From positions 6,712,475 to 6,776,474 of the forward strand of contig NC_037264.1 in assembly GCF_000002425.4 (NCBI RefSeq): a DNA stretch of 64,000 nt, in the 5' to 3' direction. The notes beneath the pieces are model-generated. The model saw only the letters and a program-made list of their open reading frames with translations. It ran no database searches and was not told the origin of the DNA. The DNA comes from Physcomitrium patens. Its lineage: Eukaryota > Streptophyta > Bryopsida > Funariales > Funariaceae. The position numbers and the translations under genes are program-made. Below are positions 27,811 to 41,249 of the stretch, piece by piece. Each line of letters starts with the position of its first letter. The stretch's first letter is position 1.

Positions 27811-28238
27811 AGGCGTATATTCAGAGGAGTGCTGAGGGGGTTTCCATGCTGTAACTGTCGTGCCTACTTTGGGTTCTCTTTTTGCCCCAATCAAAGTGTA
27901 GGTACCAAGCTTGTCCTTGGTAATGGATGAGCAGATACTTTGATTGTCTTGGTGCATTCAAATGTTTTAATAAATTTGTAATTGTGTCCAGTTATTCATA
28001 ATTGATTTTGTGTTAATTGTTTTAGAACCCCAAATCCTATACCATGCACTCCTCTTATCAATATTTTAGAGACTCCCAACAATTGGTTACCCAATAATGA
28101 AATGTTTACAAAATTTGAGACGACTATCCAACATCCATGTTTGTAAAGACACATGTATGACAAATGGATGAAGTAAAAAGATTGTTTTGCACAATTGTAT
28201 GTTCTTTTGGAAAAATTTACATGCATTTGTAAGATTTA

Positions 28239-28400
28239 CTTAGACAATGTTCATGCATGTTTATTAACTAAGAAACAAACTCTTGATATTGATAATAAGA
28301 TATCTTAAAGTTATGATGTCTTAGACAATGTTCATACATATTTATTAACTAAGAAACAAACTCTTGATATTGATAATAAGATATCTTAAAGTTATGATGT
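28239..28400. repeat. 81-bp tandem duplication
   Basis: Two adjacent 81-bp copies, 28239-28319 and 28320-28400, start with CTTAGACAATGTTCAT and end with GTTATGATGT. I see only two substitutions (GCATG versus ACATA). It is intergenic, between the RNA-binding protein gene and the ARF gene. Confidence 0.95.
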
Positions 28401-29726
28401 CTTTGTAGGGTAATGGAGCTAAAATTTAGCACCATGTATATGTCATTTCATTTTCTCTTAAACATTTGTTGGATTTGGATTCAAATGCTTTTGTTTTAAA
28501 ATAAATTCTTCTTTTGAAACATTATTACAAGAAAAACAATCAATCTTTAAAAAAATTATAGACTTAATTTTTGTCAATAAATCAAAGAGAATGTTAAATA
28601 GACTTACATTTTTACTAAATTTACCTATTCATGGTGGAGAAGATGATAGTCATGATGAATGTGGTTGGTTTTCATTGGTTTTTGATCCAATAGTTGAGAA
28701 ATGAATCTAGAGATTTTATTTTTTATTTTTATTTTCCATTTTACGATGGTTAGGATGGGTGGGTCAATTTAGTAAAAGCTTGGGTCTATTTAGCATTCCT
28801 CAAAATTAACCTTCATTCAATACAGTGTGAACAAATATTCACTAAGGCATGAAAACTTGAAATCAAAAGCTAGAATGACATTGTACAAATGCTAGGTATC
28901 ATCACTGCAGCGTTGCAATACAGTTTTGGTGAATGTCTGAAACAATTGCAATCAAAAAACCTTCTCAAAGATTACACAACATGGAGGATGTCCAAGTTGA
29001 TTGGAACTTGTTGTTAATAAGCACTGAAGAACCCACCATAGGCATCAGTGTCTCTTGTGAATGGAAGAAAATGCACTGTGAGCCTGGTCTATCCTGTTGA
29101 GCACTGCTGTCAAAGCTGAAATTGACTGAAGAAGCCAGTGACATTGCTGATGGGATGGCTCAGGGTGGTGAGATCTGACCCATAAAAGTCCCAACGTTTG
29201 ATCTTCATATTCATCTTCTCACTATTCTGAGCATACCACAACAACTAAGCTCAATCACGTGGTGGGCAGAAATGGACCGTAGATATCCAATGTTACAACA
29301 AACAAATCTTCACTTAAGCAATGAATGCAAAATTGGTATAATGCGCTGTGTAGTAAACATTAATACGAATAAATGAAAACTCGGTACCGTGGCCATGCAG
29401 GATATTGAAAAAGACGGGGTATAAATTTCACATGATAAGGATGAACAGCTGCAATGAATGCCCAATCCGGAGAACTAGGCACAGAGGAGGTATGCAGTGT
29501 CAAGACTACAAAAATAGGCAGAAGTCACACAAATTTCCACAAGCTTTTTATCTGTGGCAGGTAATCTAAGCCTAACGGTGTTTCATATTTAACATATGTA
29601 ATCTTTCTTACACGTAAATGGAGACCAAGAAATCTCCCACAAACCACTAATTACAACAGCACACAAAATCAAGGTATTAGAATTTCTTCTCTCCCTCAAG
29701 GATATGTTGGCAAGCTACATAAGACT
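28401..29726. other. intergenic and probable 3' UTR of the ARF gene
   Basis: Up to about 28850 the sequence is AT-rich with nothing recognised. From about 28850 it becomes GC-richer and unique-looking, continuous with the stop codon of the ARF gene at 29727, so it is probably the 3' UTR or terminator region of that minus-strand gene. Confidence 0.45.
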
Positions 29727-32709
<2,983 letters not shown>

Positions 32710-33600
32710 GACTAAGGACTCCTCCAAACTCCTTCGGCCCAGTACTAAAACCTCTATTCTCGCAACTCCGAAGCAATATTTACAAAATCAGGGACAGCAA
32801 AACCGGAGTGAGCCGAAGAAGGTGGCAAGGAACAGCCATGGCGGCAAAGAACCCCCAACTCGATGCAGAAAACTCCTTGCCGTGAATCAAGCAATCACCC
32901 AACCACCACCACCACTATGAACCCACAATTGCAAATCGCCGCCAAAATTGGAGTGCAACGCTACAACTTTCTCATGTCACTCAATGAACTCCACAATCAC
33001 GAAGCCTACTTGGAATTGTGGGCTCCAACTAATCACTCACGAATGTCGAGCCAGAGGTGAAGCGACGATTCAGTACATGGACAAGTAATCTTCGCCTGCA
33101 GTGTGGAAGCAAGTCACGCCCTCGCATCGATTCTGTTGCGTCCAAGCTCTCGCGTCTCAGATGACTACAGTGACGAGCTCTGCGAAGCCTTAGCCCACCC
33201 ACGTGCTTGGCAACGATGTGCACAATTCCGGTGCTAATCTACTCACTTTTCCCAATCACTGTGGAACGATGTGGTTAGAGACTGTCTGAGAAACAGCGAT
33301 TTCTTTCCTTGAAATTGTGACAGAAATTGCTTCGTCTTCGTCTTCTTCTGCTTCTTCTTCTACTTCTTCCGATTTCTTTTGCACCGACGACGTGAATTTC
33401 GTCGCGGTAGACAGATTGCCGACGATTTATGGTGACGATGCTGCTGATGCCTGTTTGATTCCAGCTGACGTTCAGTATTATTTTGTTTTGTTTTATGTGA
33501 TTCTATTTGTTTTTGGAAAGGAATTGTGGAGCACGTTGCAGATTGCTATTGGGTGCTTTGATGTTTGTGTTTCATCAGGATAGTTATGTTTAGTGATTCT
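32710..33600 (-). promoter_or_regulatory. ARF gene 5' leader and promoter region
   Basis: GC-richer than the DNA beyond 33600. On the minus strand, 33317-33376 reads as a purine-rich GAAGAAG-type tract, typical of plant 5' leaders. The plus-strand ORF across it (33317-33583) starts with a Ser run that is simply the translation of this tract and has no recognisable domain, so I do not call it a gene. The exact transcription start is not determinable. Confidence 0.4.
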
Positions 33601-34425
33601 TTAACCAGTGAATATAATAGTTGGCTTTTTAATATTTTTTTAATTTTTAAGATAAGAATGAAAAGATTAGTGCTAGTTGAGCATTGGTTTATATGTCCGT
33701 AGCTCTAAGTTTTGTTTGTGTGCCAAGTAGTTCCAATTTTGTTTTGTTTGTAATCTTGATAAAGTTAATACATAAAAATTAATTTAAATTTTTGGTATTA
33801 TATTAGATATGTTTGTGTAGAATTATGTGTAATCATATCTTTATAAAAATAAAAATAAAAGCCAATTTGTTATTTTTAAAAAGTGAAATAATATGTCGAT
33901 TTTATGTGTATTTTGAGATTGTGAACATGATAGAAATATATAAAAATAGTGCATGGAATTAAGATAGTAATGTCAAAATTTTAAAAATGTTTTATAGATC
34001 AAAAGTTTTAAATGTTTGATAAAAGAAATGGATCAAATTAAAAATAATTTAATTTTTTCTTTAATTATATTAGATTTTATTAAAAATAAAAAATAAATTA
34101 ATAAATAACAATAAAAATATAAATTATTTATAAAAAAATACATCTTAATTTTTTTAATTTATTAATAAATCTTTATTAACATCTAAAAGAAAAAAAATAA
34201 CATTAATTATGTAATTTGTTGTTGATAATTTCTTCAAACTTTAAAAAATAATTTATTTTATATACTTTTTAAATATGAGTAGCTTTGAGTATAAAGTCTT
34301 GTAAAGAACCAACTATAAATGGAATAAGACAAACACCATTTTTTGTAGAAATTATTATTAAAAATGTAGGAGATTTATGGAACCAATTTTAAACTTAATC
34401 AATGGAATTGAGACTAAGTAAAAGG
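33601..34425. other. AT-rich intergenic, no gene recognised
   Basis: No coding signal between the ARF 5' region and the first LTR of element A. The bases immediately before that LTR are AAAGG (34421-34425), half of a possible target-site duplication whose partner was not found because A is truncated. Confidence 0.6.
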
Positions 34426-34972
34426 TGTCACGGATATACACATGTGAACCAATAATTATCTCTATGATTAGATAAAATAAATAAAAGTAAGTTAATTCCA
34501 TAATATATTCTATAAAAGCTTTTTAGAAGCTTTATAAATGCTGCTTTGACTTTGTAGGTATTTGTAATTGACTTTTTAGGTTAGAAACATGGTCAATAAA
34601 TTAGCCATGTACTATACATGTTGGTAGCTTGAAGAATAAGCTAACTATGTGGCGAATACATAGAAAACTTGCCTTATAAGCTAAGGCAAGTGTCTTGCAA
34701 AGTCAACACATATTAGAAGTCGTATAGAACATCACCTTGTAGCTCCTAGTTAGATAGTATATATAGAGGCAAGAGTGAAGCCCTCTTCACTCTTGTCAAC
34801 TCCTTTCTTGCTTCTAGTCTAGATTCGAGAGTCTTTAGTTTCCTTGTCTTTTTAGCAATAGTCATTCTAGTTTTCTTTTAATATATATACTACTTTATTT
34901 CTATTTTGTCACTTTTCTTTTATAACAGATTTCTTAGGTTTATGCATCTTCTTCTAGTTCATGTCCTTGACA
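34426..34972 (+). repeat. 5' LTR of element A
   Basis: Begins TGTCACGGATATAC and ends CCTTGACA, the same termini as other LTRs here whose ends are fixed by target duplications. TATA box TATATAG lies about 34759-34766, followed at once by a stem-loop (34768-34797, loop CCCT). Length 547 bp. Confidence 0.9.
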
Positions 34973-34995
34973 AATTCACAAGAGTACATTCACAA

Positions 34996-35005
34996 TATTA
35001 GAGCC
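34996..35005 (+). other. displaced primer-binding site of element A
   Basis: TATTAGAGCC lies 23 nt after the LTR end. It corresponds to TATCAGAGC in elements B and F, part of the usual plant initiator-tRNA-Met complement, with a C to T change. The preceding TGG expected to pair with the tRNA CCA end is absent. Confidence 0.5.
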
Positions 35006-35182
35006 TTATCTTTTCTTGATTAAGAGTAGATTATCTCTTTCTTTTGATAAGACATAAGTATATTAGAAGTTGCAGATTACCTTCTTTTAAACTTATATTG
35101 TTCTTAGTATCTCCTTTAATGTCCAATCTTCTCTTCTACAAGACTTAAACAAAATTAGATATTTTTTTTTCTAAGTATTATC

Positions 35183-36184
35183 ATGGCAGAGCTTATTGAA
35201 ATGAAGAGTGCAATAGCTTAAATATAAGAGTAATTGAAAGAATTAATGCTTGCAATACATCAACTTAGTTTACCACCACAAAGAATAATAAGAATGGTAG
35301 GAAGTGAAGATATAGATATGATTGGAGTTGCTTCAACATCTACTTCAATCCTTCTCCTATGGTAGAACATCCTTCCGATACTAGAAAACCAAGAATTGCT
35401 TTGCATGAGAAGTTTGATTGTATAAGATCCAAATTTCAAAGATTTATCAATCAAGTACAACTTGTAATTGAACTTCAATCCCAAAGCTATCCAACTCTAG
35501 GATCACAAGTTAGATTCATTAGTACACTTCTTTTAGGTTCAGCATTATCATGTTTTTTTATCTTTTTTTGAACGACGAGATCCAATACTAGATATTTTGG
35601 AAGCTTTCTTGGTGGACTTTTGATCCTTGTATGGAAAATATGATGCAATTTTTGTTGTAACCAATAAGATCCATATTTTGCGATAAGGTAGTAAATCCAA
35701 AACATTATATACTTCACAATTTCAATAACTTGCAACTGATATCAAGTGGGATAATACTGCACTTATTAGTCAATTTCTCTATGGATTACAATATGATGTA
35801 AAAAAATTAATACTCAACTTATGTAATCTTCAAATATTGAGTCAAGCAATTGACTTTGTTGTGAAGTGTGACGATTGACTTTTTGAATTTTCATTTGAGA
35901 ATTAGACAAGTGAGCTTCAACATTATTATGATTCATTGGCAATATTAATGCCTTCTCAACACATACATTTGGAAGTAGAGGATATGTAAATTGATGTGAT
36001 ACATTTCAAACTTCTTATTGAGGAAGAAAAGACTCGCCGCCATCAAGAAGGTTTGTACTTTTATTGTAAAAAATCTAAGCACATTGCTCAACATTGTTCA
36101 AAGAAACAATGCAATTATAAAATGAGGAGTACAAATATCAAAGAAGATAATATATCAAAAAATAAGTTTGTCCAACTACAATAA
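35183..36184 (+). pseudogene. gag of element A, broken
   Basis: Starts with an ATG aligned with the gag start of element B (MAELIEMKSA versus MTELLEMKSA). Within the next dozen codons three Gln codons of B (CAA) are TAA stops. A retrotransposon-gag core can be followed, then a zinc knuckle near 36045-36095 reading Y-FYCKKSKHIAQHC, in which the first Cys of CX2CX4HX4C is replaced. Further stops and frame shifts make it non-functional. Confidence 0.85.
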
Positions 36185-36189
36185 GAACT

Positions 36190-39100
36190 ATGTAGCTTGA
36201 ACCTTCTACAATATCTAATGAAGGTCCTATTTTCTCTTCAAAATCCTTTTTTTTTTTTTACATTGAATATTATTTTAAGACCTAAACATTACAAAGCCTT
36301 TGCCTTGTTAGATTGAGGAGCTTCAACATGTTTCTTAAATGAAAATTTTGATTAAAGACTTAGTATATTTTTAGTGAAGAAAACTAAACCTATTCATGCA
36401 GAAGTCATAGATGGTCATCCATTGTCTTCTAGAGATATTACTCACAAAATCCTTCCTATAGAAATAATAATCAATGGTCATAATAGCTTTGTGGTATTTA
36501 GTATCATTAAATCTTCCTCTAATCAAATCATTTTAGGCATATTGTAGTTAAAAAAATACAATCCTTGTGTAGATTGGATTTCTTGTATTCTTGGCTTTTC
36601 TAAAAATATAATCAAGAGCGTAATTAATCAAGTAAAAAATTACAAGTTTAATAACATTAAATCTCTATTTGTAAGTACAAGAGATTTCTTGTATGCTACA
36701 AAAGAAAGATCACCTTGTATCATTTATGCTACACCCATTTCTAATGGTGCAAAGACTTTAAGTGACATTTCAAGCCAGTATCAAGAATTTTAAGATGTAT
36801 TTGATAAAAAAAAATATATATATATATTCTTCTAGAACATCATTCTTATGACTGCTTAATTGTTCTTCAAGAAAGAATACAATCATTATTTGGACCAATC
36901 TAATATTTATCATAAAATGAGTTAGTTGAAGTCAAGGAGTATATTGAAAAAAATCTTGCTAAGAACTTCATACGCTATTCTAAATCTCTAGTAAGAGCTC
37001 CAATTCTATTTGTAAAAAAAAAAAAAGATAGAACATTATAGATGTGTATTGATTATTGAGGATTCAACAAGATCACCATTAAGAACAAGTATCTATTACC
37101 TTTAATATCTAGACTTTTTGATCAGTTGAATCAAAGTAAGATCTATACAAAAATAAACCTACGAAGAACATAAAATTTGGTATGCATGAAAAAAAGAAAT
37201 GAATAGAAGAGTACATTTTGAACCAAGTACAAATATTTCAAATATAATGTCATGCCTTTACAACTTATAAATGCACCAGTAGCTTTTTAACATCTTATGA
37301 ATAATGTTTTTTGAGAGTTTTTGGATAATTTTGTTATCTATTATCTAGATAATATCTTATTCTATTCCAAGAAAATAAAAGAACATAAATTTCATATTTG
37401 ACATGTGTTATAAAAATTAAGAGGTGCAAGGTTCTATGCCAAGATAAAAAAGTGTGTATTCCACAGTACTTAAGTTGACTTCTTAGGTTACATCATTTCA
37501 AATAATAGACTTATAATAGATCTTAAGAAAGTTCAAATTATTGTAGATTGGAAGATCTCAAAAATAATATGAGACGTCTAATGTTTTTTAGAATTTGCCA
37601 ACTACTATTGGATCTTTATTAAGAACTTCTCTCGAGTTGGAGATCTATTTACACATTTAACTTATAAAGATGAACTTTAGTGGAATGAAGAAGCAAAAGT
37701 AGCATTTGAAGTTTTAAAGACAACCTTTGTTTTTACTCCAATCTTCTATCACATTGGCTTTTCCAAGATATTCTTTATGGAAATAGACACATCAAACTTT
37801 GCTTTAGATGCCATATTGTCACAAATAGAAATAAATAAAAAACTTCATCGAGTAGCTTTTCATTTCAGGAAATTTTCAGCAGCCAAAATTAACTATGAAA
37901 TCCACAACAAAGAACTTCTTGTAGTCATGGATTCTTTTCAAGAATGGAATTATTATTTAAAAAGCACTTTGAATCCAATCAATGTATATATAAATCATAA
38001 GAACTTTGAATATTTGATATCAGCATGTATTTTGAATCATTGCAAAGCTCGTTAAAATATATCTTTGTTAAGAGTTGAATTCAATATCACTTATTGGCCA
38101 AAAAAACAAAAGGTTTGTCCAATGATTTTTTTAGATATTCTTATCTTGTACCTAAAGAAGGAGATGCAGTTTTTAATTAATAAAAAATAATTTTATTGAA
38201 GCCAAAATAACTTCATCTTCGAGCAATGAAATCAATATTGTTGATTTAATTTTTCTAAAGAAAATTCAATCAAGTATGGCATCTACTTCTCTTCTTCATA
38301 ATATCAAGAATACTTCTTTTTAGTCTCATGATACTTCCAAGTTTGAGTTGAAAAACAACCTACTTTATTTCAAAGGATGCCTATATAATCCAAAAGGAGA
38401 AGCATGTTTACGTGTTCTTCAAGCACGTCACAACTTTCTAGTAGTATGATATTAAAGATACAAGAAGACTTTGGAACTAATATCCAAAGATTTTTGGTGG
38501 CTACAAATGTGGAAGGTTGTAAAAGACTTTGTTCAATCATGTGACATTTTTTCAAGGTCAAAAACTCCTCGTCATCAACCTTATGGACTTCTCCAATCAT
38601 TACCTATTCCAAAGCAACCATGGTCTTCTATTTCTATGGATTTTATTATAGATCTTTTAATCTTCAATTTATGCAATTGTATATTTGAAATAATAGATCA
38701 TTTCATCAAAATGGCACATTTTATACTATGTATAAAATCTATCACATGTAAAGAAATTTCCAAAATTTTCTTTGATAATATCTATCAATATTATGGATTG
38801 CCAAAAGATATTATATCGGATAAAGAGACTCAATTTATATCAAGATTTTGGAGAATCCTTTTTAAGATTCTAAAGATAGACATAAAATTTTTTTGGCCTT
38901 TTATCTTTAAACTGATCGACAGATAGAGTGCATAAATCAAGTTTTGGAGCATTACTTAAGGTGTATGATCAATTATCAATAAGACAATTGGACAATCCTC
39001 TTGCCATTGGTGGAATTTACTTATAATAATATAATACATTCTTCTACGTAACAAATACCTTTCTTTGCTAATTATGGTTATCATCTATAAGTTGATATTT

Positions 39101-39475
39101 TTGATTGTTCAAAAGTTAATAATCCTACGGCAAAAGATTTGGCAAATTGTTTGTCTAAGCTATATATAACAATGAAGATGTAATTAAACGAAGCTCAAGA
39201 ACAACAAAAGACAAACGTAGATGCCTATCAAAAAGAATACCCACAATTCAACATAAGTGTCAAAATATGGTTACTTCATTGTAATATTAAGATTGCTTGT
39301 CTTTGTGATAAGTTAAACTATTATAGGCTTGGATCTTTTCTTATTTGTCAATAAGTTAATCTAGTTTCTTATTAATTATATCTACCAAAATCAATGAAGA
39401 TCCATTTCATATTTCACATGTTTCTTTTCAAACTATACAAGATTGTGAATATACCAAAAAGAAGACAAGTCCTAC
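36190..39475 (+). pseudogene. pol of element A, broken and truncated
   Basis: Protease remnant (about 36290-36560), reverse transcriptase (about 36800-37550; the YLDD region at about 37340 reads YYLDNI with Asp to Asn), RNase H (about 37680-38060, DTSNFALDAILSQ), integrase zinc-binding and core regions (38400-39100, with SMDFIIDL and SDKETQFISRF) and the start of the C-terminal GPY/F-like region (to 39475). Many stops and frame changes. The DDE glutamate region reads 'KLIDR*', so the third catalytic residue is lost. The chromodomain is absent because the element is cut off before it. Confidence 0.85.
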
Positions 39476-39751
39476 TGTCAAGGACATGAATCTCGAAGAA
39501 AGAGAATCTTCAATACACTCTTCTATCACTGAAGAGAACTAGAAAGTCATTCAAAAGGTGATATAATATTAACTAGAATGGCTATTTCCAAAAACAAGAA
39601 GACTAGAAAGTCTTGAAATAAGACTAAGACTGGAAAGGCATTGACAAGAGTGAAGAAGGCTTCACTCTTGCCTCCATATATACTATCTAACTAAGAGCTA
39701 CATGGCAATGTCCTATAGGACCTCTAATATGTGTTGACTTTACTAGCCACA
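39476..39751 (-). repeat. 3' LTR of element C, distal half
   Basis: Begins TGTCAAGGACATGAATCTCGAAG on plus and reads as the reverse complement of the LTR of element D (49621-50168). It stops at 39751, where element B begins, and its continuation is found at 46229-46506. The two halves together make about 549 bp, matching D's 548 bp. A hairpin lies at 39643-39672. Confidence 0.9.
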
Positions 39752-40312
39752 TGTCAAGGACAAGAACTTGATGAAAAAGCAATTCAGACAAGTGAGCCTT
39801 CATTCAAAGAAAGGTAACAAAATATAAATAAATAAGTATGTATATTGAAAGAGAAACTCGAATGGTTATTGCCAAAAGACAAGAAAATTAGAGACCCTTG
39901 AAACTAGACTAGAAGCAAGATAAGAGTTGATAAGAGTGAAGAAGGCTTCATTCTTATCTCTATATATACTATTTAAGTAAGAGCTACGTGGTGACGTTCT
40001 ATAGGACCTCTAATATGTGTTGACTTTATAGGACACATGCCTTGACTTATAAGGCAAGTTTTTCTATGTGTGGGCCACATAATTAGCTTGATCTTTAAGC
40101 TAACAACATGTGTTGTACATGGCCAACTTGTTGACCACGTTTCTAATCCAAAAAGTCAATTAAAGACACCTATGAAGTCAAAGCAACATCTATAAAGCTT
40201 TTAGAAAGCTTCTATATAAAATACTATAGAATTAACTTACTTTTACCTACTTTTATTTACTTCCACCTATTTGTATATGTAATTACTAGCTTACATGAGT
40301 ATGTCTGTGACA
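39752..40312 (-). repeat. 3' LTR of element B
   Basis: 561 bp, TGTCAAGGACAAG...GTCTGTGACA on plus. It differs from the 5' LTR of the same element at many positions, including a short cluster around 'acatgtgttgtacatggcc' versus 'atatctgtggcatatgccc'. Hairpin at 39929-39958. Confidence 0.93.
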
Positions 40313-40327
40313 TTATCCCCCCTTCTA
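40313..40327 (-). other. polypurine tract of element B
   Basis: On the minus strand AGAAGGGGGGATAA abuts the LTR start TGTCAC. This is the expected plus-strand primer site for reverse transcription and fixes the orientation of B. Confidence 0.9.
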
Positions 40328-40631
40328 GAGACGAGTTCCACGAGGAGTGGTCATCATATATTGAGGAAGTCTATGACGTGATGAATTATATTCGCCACAT
40401 ACTCTGATATTTGTTCTCTTCAAAGATGATTGATAGGGCCTCTCAACCATCGATAGTGTTTCATACCAGGGCAGGAAGACCACCCAGTTATTTGATCATT
40501 GTTGAGGCTTTCATAACTTCCTTCGAATAGAACATTTAGAACACCATGAGGAGTTGTTCTTACCTCTAGCAAAATCACCAAACATTGGGAGTCCCTTCCT
40601 AAATCGTGATATCAAACGCGTTGTATCTCGC

Positions 40632-41193
40632 TATCACGGACATAATCATGTAAACTAGTAATTACATATAAAAATAGGTAGAAGTAAGTAAAAATAGGAA
40701 TAAGTAAGTTAATTCTATAGTATTTTATATGAAAGCTTCCTAAAAGCTTTATAGATGTTGCTTTGACTTCATAGGTGTCTTTAATTGACTTTTTGGATTA
40801 GAAACGTGGTGAACAAGTTGGGCATATGCCACAGATATTGTTAGCTTAAAGATCAAGCTAACTATGTGGCCCACACGTAAAAAAAACTTGCCTTGTAAGT
40901 CAAGGCATGTGTTCTACAAAGTCAACACATATTGGAGGTCCTATAGAATGTCGCCACGTAGCCCCTAGTTAGATAGTATATATAGAGACAAGAGTGAAGG
41001 CTTCTTCACTCTTGTCAACTCCTTTCTTGCTTCCAATCTAGTTTCAAGGGTCTTTAGTTTTCTTGTCTTTTGGCAATAGCCATTCCAGTTTCTCTTTCAA
41101 TATACACACTTGTTTATTTATATTTTGTTACCTTTCTTTGAGTGAAGACTCACTTGTCTGAATTATTTTTTCATCGAGTTCTTGTCCTTGACA
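40632..41193 (+). mobile_element. solo LTR inserted in element B
   Basis: 562 bp, starting TATCACGGACATAA (canonical TG changed to TA) and ending CCTTGACA, in the orientation opposite to B's LTRs. Both sides carry CTCGC (40627-40631 and 41194-41198), a perfect 5-bp target duplication, and the related 3' tail at 46800-46860 reads straight through this point without an insertion. It therefore defines the true LTR ends of this family. Confidence 0.93.
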
Positions 41194-41249
41194 CTCGCCA
41201 TCTATTTGAGGAAGAACATGTTGTTCTTGAAGATCTTCATTGACTCCGA

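Larger units (their letters stand above)
34426..39475 (+). mobile_element. element A: Ty3/gypsy chromovirus-type, degenerate and 3'-truncated
   Basis: Order on the plus strand is 5' LTR, displaced primer-binding site, gag, protease, reverse transcriptase, RNase H, integrase, the arrangement of Ty3/gypsy (Metaviridae). It is the most decayed long copy here, with many in-frame stops, several of them clear CAA to TAA changes when compared with element B. The 3' end stops at 39475 inside the integrase C-terminal region, where the LTR of element C begins; the sequence CCTAC precedes that junction. No 3' LTR of A was found. Confidence 0.9.

Noticed and set aside
26662-27957. Using the full 431-codon frame for the RNA-binding protein
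   Set aside because: The first 144 codons read like untranslated leader and promoter (no plastid-targeting character, includes the G-box), while the ATG at 27525 begins a typical transit peptide.
33317-33583. Plus-strand ORF of 88 codons starting with a Ser run
   Set aside because: The Ser run is the translation of a TCT/TTC tract that on the minus strand is a purine-rich leader of the ARF gene. The remainder shows no domain, and no downstream exon was seen.
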